Position numbers and translations under genes: made by a program. From Sipunculus nudus (Eukaryota > Annelida > Sipuncula > Golfingiida > Sipunculidae): DNA of 64,000 nt. The notes beneath the pieces were generated by a model. The model ran no database searches. It was given only the letters and a program-made list of their open reading frames with translations, and was not told the DNA's origin. Position 1 is the first letter of the stretch; the number at the start of each line of letters is the position of its first letter. The stretch is taken from positions 13,825,508 through 13,889,507 of the forward strand of contig CM049313.1 in NCBI GenBank assembly GCA_026874595.1, written 5' to 3'. Shown piece by piece: positions 60,267 through 64,000 of the stretch.

Positions 60267-60981
60267 GTAAGTGACCAAGACCCTTTAAAAGTCTGTAACT
60301 TTAGGTATTCAAAGCTTAGGAATTCAGCCAGTGATTTGCCTTCCAGTTCCCAGCTAACTTTGAACTTGTGGAAACTGATTACCTTTCTCTTGTCCTGGTG
60401 AAAAATGGGAATGTAAAAAAAATATCCCGTGTCAGGAAAAAAAGTTGGGGTATATTATTTGTCTTAAAGAGAAAACGTTCAATCTGTACAAAATTTATGT
60501 TTAAACCCCATAGTCACTGGATGATTTACTACTTGCATTTTATGACTTTGTTGTTGACTGTATATTCCTGTGCCCAAAGTGCAGTTGTGTATACATTATT
60601 GTTGTATGTACTAGAGTCTTAGTTTAACCATGTTCACTGCAACTTAAACAAATTCAGAAGAACACTACATCAATTGTGTATAATAATACACAATTTATAT
60701 TATTGATTAACTTTAAAGTTGTACATTGTTACATTTTCCAGCATGTAAGAGCCATATATATAAATATAATAAGCATTTTTCTACATTTATGCTGGAATTT
60801 TTTAATTAGTATTATGCTATTACAGTGTTTTATTTTGTTGCTGTGCAACATATATAGGTGATCAGTGAATTTATCTGCTTTGTGAATATTATTTACACAG
60901 TAAATGTATGGGACTTTGTACTGAGGGAAGTTTGTAAATAATAATTATATAGTATATTCATGTTGTATTTTGTGTTTGCAG

Positions 60982-61108
60982 GTTTCTTTTCATCAGAGGG
61001 CAATGACCTTCAAAAGCAGTTCCAAAAGCTTGCAGACGCTCTCAGTGAAGACTTCAGGTTTGGTCATTCCACAAACAGCGATGTGCTCGACAAATTCAAC
61101 TACAAGGA
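60982..61108 (+). CDS. PDIA3: PDIA3, exon 5 (b domain)
   Basis: The acceptor TTTGTGTTTGCAG and donor GA|GTAAGT enclose 127 nt, encoding GFFSSEGNDLQKQFQKLADA, then LSEDFRFGHSTNSDVLDKFN and YK. This is part of the redox-inactive b domain (GFF, then FRFGHST, as FRFAHTN in vertebrate PDIA3). It ends phase 2. The remaining exons, including the second CGHC and the C-terminal ER retention signal, are not in the window. Confidence 0.92.
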
Positions 61109-62027
61109 GTAAGTGGCAGTGTCTAAATGAACTAGTGTTTCTGAAAGTGTTTCTGTATTCTTCACAGAAATGGTTGATAAGAAATTTGAGACACCTACTG
61201 TATTTCACAAAATCATTTCATTTCATTTATGTTTTTAGTTTTAACATTTTATACGCCGGTCTATGACTGGAAGTGTTATGCTTTACCCATGTACGGTCCG
61301 CCTTTCTGTTAACTTTTAGTGTAGCTGCAGTAACTTGCCAGTGCTATGATGGATTTTTATGAAACACACAGGAATACTTACCAATATTTATCTTGCTAGA
61401 GTTTGCTTCCTGGCAAAATCTATGCATATTTAATGAGGTGAGAGGTCACAAAATTCGGGTGGCACTGTGACAATTTACAAATAAATCTGATAGATATTCA
61501 TATAGTTCATAAATATTTAACAGTTTCTCTCCTAAATTAAATTTTTGTCATAATGCTTAATGAGGTCAGAGGTCAAAAGACATAAGACTGGCATATTATG
61601 CACCCTTGTTGTGCTCTTGTTTAAGGCTTTCTAAGCTGATCTCGTCCTTTGCAAATACATCTGCAGGATTGTATTTTGGTTTGGACTGTGTGGCAGGTGA
61701 TACCTGAGGCTGTCTCTCTGTTTTATATTTGATGTTCCCCAGGTCCAGTAATGCCCATCTGCAAGTCCGGGGTGTGTTATCACCCCAGTACTGGGTCATA
61801 ATTGTCCCCAGCTCCATGGATGCAGGGGACATTGTTATTGGTTTGTCTGTCTGTCCGTCCGTCAGATTTTTCATTTCCGTGCAATTTTCCTAAATTTTAT
61901 CCGATTTCATTGAAACTTGGAACAGTGATTGCTCTCAAGCATACTTCAGTTAGGATTGGTTTTGGAGTGGCTATCTGAAAAATATTTCTCTTCAGCTCAA
62001 GAACAAAATTCTCAAATTTGGTCAAAT

Positions 62028-62166
62028 TTCTCATTGTGTTTTAGTTTTTATGTTCGCGTGCAGATGTCTCCACATGTCATAGTGGATTTTGGTCCTATTT
62101 CTCAATGTGTTTTAGTTTTTATGTTCGCGTGCAGATGTCTCCACATGTCATAGTGCATCTGTTTAA
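62028..62166. repeat. 70-bp tandem duplication
   Basis: TTTCTCATTGTGTTTTAGTT ... CACATGTCATAGTG occurs twice in tandem, with the second copy beginning at 62098. Almost identical, so recent. Confidence 0.85.
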
Positions 62167-63299
62167 GATTTTTCCACATGTCATAATTTAGGTTACTTAT
62201 CAAACATGAAAGACAACAAGAGCCCAAAGTGGGGCTTCCACAAATTTGCTTGTTTACATTCCTTTGAGTGTGGGACACAGCCTTCCCTTTAACATTGTAG
62301 GGTGCTTATGGGGCTGACTGATATTGTCAACTTTTAAAGTCTCCTTTCACATAGCTATCTTCCCAGAAACCAGGATAGGCCTGCATTCCATGATAAATCT
62401 ACTTTTACCCCTATTGCGGTATGACCATGCATTTAATGATGACCTTGAACTGATTTTGCATGACTGAAAAGTTGTTCATGCAATTTGTTCAGGCCTGTTT
62501 TGTTGGTAGACCATTTAACATATATAAAAAAGGGGCTGTAGGCAGGTAACAGTACTTTTCACCATTAAGGTCTTTGACATGATCATGCTCTCATATTTAC
62601 AATATCAGGGAGTATAAGGTCCTTGCAGTGTATATAGATTTGTTTTTCTGACGTAAGTTCAACACTTGGCAGAGGTCCTGGTTTGGCTATGTGCTGGTTT
62701 GGCTATGTGCTGTGTCCGACAAAGTGTATATGTGGCATGTGTTCCTCAGGTTTATCATTAATTTGTTATAACATTGGGGAATTGGCTGTCTTTGGGTACT
62801 GGTCTCCTTAACTTTCAAATTTGCTTAAATGCCTTTACTAAGATTCTCTTTTTTCATTTTTTGGTAAAAATTGTACAAAATACCGTAAATAAAATTTACT
62901 GGAATCAATTGTAAACCTCTATGCACACACCTGTTGTACATTAAATGATTTTAACTGTTTTGATACATTGTAATGATGTTAACTGTTGTGATACCTCTTT
63001 ATACTGATAAATGCTATGGGATGCTGTAATACTGTTTACTGCAGAGGGAATTTGTACTGATTTTAATTGTGTCCGCCAAAACATAGTTTTGCGGATACTG
63101 TGTTTTTGACCGGATTCCTCCGCCGCTGCCACCACCGTTTTCGTTTCCGGAGAACTCCTCTGAGACAACTGGACCAATTTTTCCAAAACTTAACCCACTT
63201 ATCAGGTCACATGTGAACTGGTGTCTAACTATTTGGCATTAACCTCTAACCTTTCCTCTATGCAGTGTGTTCATCTGTGCGTCTGTGTTTACACATTAA

Positions 63300-64000
63300 A
63301 CCACATATCTTTGGACTCTTTTTACCGATCACGCTGAAATTTTGCACCAGTGTAGATTTGGGTAGCTTTATATCATACAATTAACTGGTGGCGCCACCTG
63401 CAACCATTTTTGTGCAGTGACAATCTATTTGTCTGCCTTGGGTTAAAACCACTGATATCTCTGCAGTGCTTTGACTAATTCACCTGAAATTTGGCATGCG
63501 TATACATCCTGGATAGGTTTCTTAATTTTATGGCAGGTGGCCCCACCTACATTCATGTTCATGCTGCAGACATCCGTGCTAATATCTCCGGACTGGTTTA
63601 ACATTTCTTCCTGAATTGTTCATGTTTAGATTTCACATAGCTCTTTATCATACATGAAACTAGTAGTGCCAACTGCAACCATTTTCATACAGTGTGTGTA
63701 TGCTCGTCTGCATTGGGTTAAAATCACTCATATCTCTGCAGTGGTGTGACTCAATCACCTGAAATTTGGCTTGATATAGATCCTGGATAGGTTTCTTGAT
63801 TTATAACCGGTGGCGTCACATACATTCACATTCACGCAGCAGACATCCAAGCAAATATCTCCGGACTGGTATAACGTATCTTCCTGAAATTTTGCATGAG
63901 TTCAGATCTCACATAGCTATTTGTCATACAAGAAACTGGTGGTGCCATCTGCAACTGTTTTTGCACAGCGTCCATCTGTTTGTCTGCCTTGGGTTAAAAT
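63300..64000. repeat. ~275-bp tandem array, truncated by the window end
   Basis: The string TGGGTTAAAA recurs at about 63440, 63715 and 63991 (period 275-276). Each unit is itself two related halves of about 135 bp, one with ATCTCTGCAGTGGTGTGACT and one with ATCTCCGGACTGGT. Both halves share CCTGAAATTTTGCATG and end in GGTGGTGCCA-like segments. A diverged copy lies at 340-600. Confidence 0.85.

Larger units (their letters stand above)
61109..64000 (+). other. PDIA3: PDIA3 intron 5, open at the window end
   Basis: No further PDIA3 exon was found before 64000. The interval is filled by dispersed repeats (61340-61620), a 70-bp duplication (62028-62166), a TCCGCC repeat near 63060-63170, and the tandem array at 63300-64000. 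Confidence 0.75.

Noticed and set aside
1-64000. CRISPR arrays, operons, rRNA or prokaryotic systems
   Set aside because: Spliced exons, microsatellites, LINE, SINE and Gypsy remnants show a eukaryotic genome; no spaced identical repeats with unique spacers were found.

Overview
This is eukaryotic nuclear DNA, AT-rich and intron-rich, with long introns, many microsatellites and many degraded transposons. The mix of short repeats (TGACCTTGACCTTTGACC arrays, AGGTCACTGTGACCT-type palindromes, CCGTCGTCCGTCCG tails, long TA runs, poly-C/poly-G runs in TIR elements) and the gene types suggest a lophotrochozoan, most likely a bivalve mollusc. That is an inference from style, not a species call. Less than 5% of the window is recognisable protein-coding sequence.

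Layout. (1) 1-3000: probable 3' end of an unrecognised plus-strand gene, a repeat-rich stretch and one small TA-flanked MITE. (2) 3150-6960: a decayed, minus-strand Ty3/Gypsy retrotransposon (gag, protease, RT fragment, integrase) that has lost the RT core and RNase H. (3) 7000-16700: repeats, including a 1.3 kb TIR element (9595-10929), a 264 bp MITE and a tRNA-derived SINE. (4) 16805-25751: plus-strand gene model built from three exons with compatible phases, predicted to encode a secreted protein with an N-terminal PAN/apple-like module and four hemopexin-like blades. (5) 25750-35600: repeats, including a perfect-looking hairpin, a roughly 1.1 kb minisatellite with a 23-bp unit and an array of about 140-bp monomers rich in nuclear-receptor-like half-sites. 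(6) 35647-39372: a complete four-exon minus-strand gene for a seven-TM gustatory-receptor-like (Gr/7tm_7) protein of 416 residues, ending in the Gr signature TYAVVIFQF, with three phase-0 introns near the C-terminus. (7) 43050-45760: a minus-strand CR1/L2-type LINE remnant. (8) 50013-51025: two possible but unproven plus-strand exons. (9) 53059 to beyond 61108: the 5' part of PDIA3 (ERp57), with signal peptide, first thioredoxin domain (CGHC) and start of the b domain; later exons lie beyond the window.

The strongest observation is that PDIA3 exon 3 occurs twice (55916-56033 and 57137-57254). Both copies are exactly 118 nt, with identical phases, intact splice sites and open frames, and they differ in the surface segment after the cis-proline. 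This is the architecture of mutually exclusive exons. A degenerate relic of exon 2 between them suggests how the duplication arose. The Gr-like receptor and the PAN-hemopexin gene are the other two items most worth following up. The genes do not form one pathway; they are unrelated neighbours separated by repeat-filled DNA.
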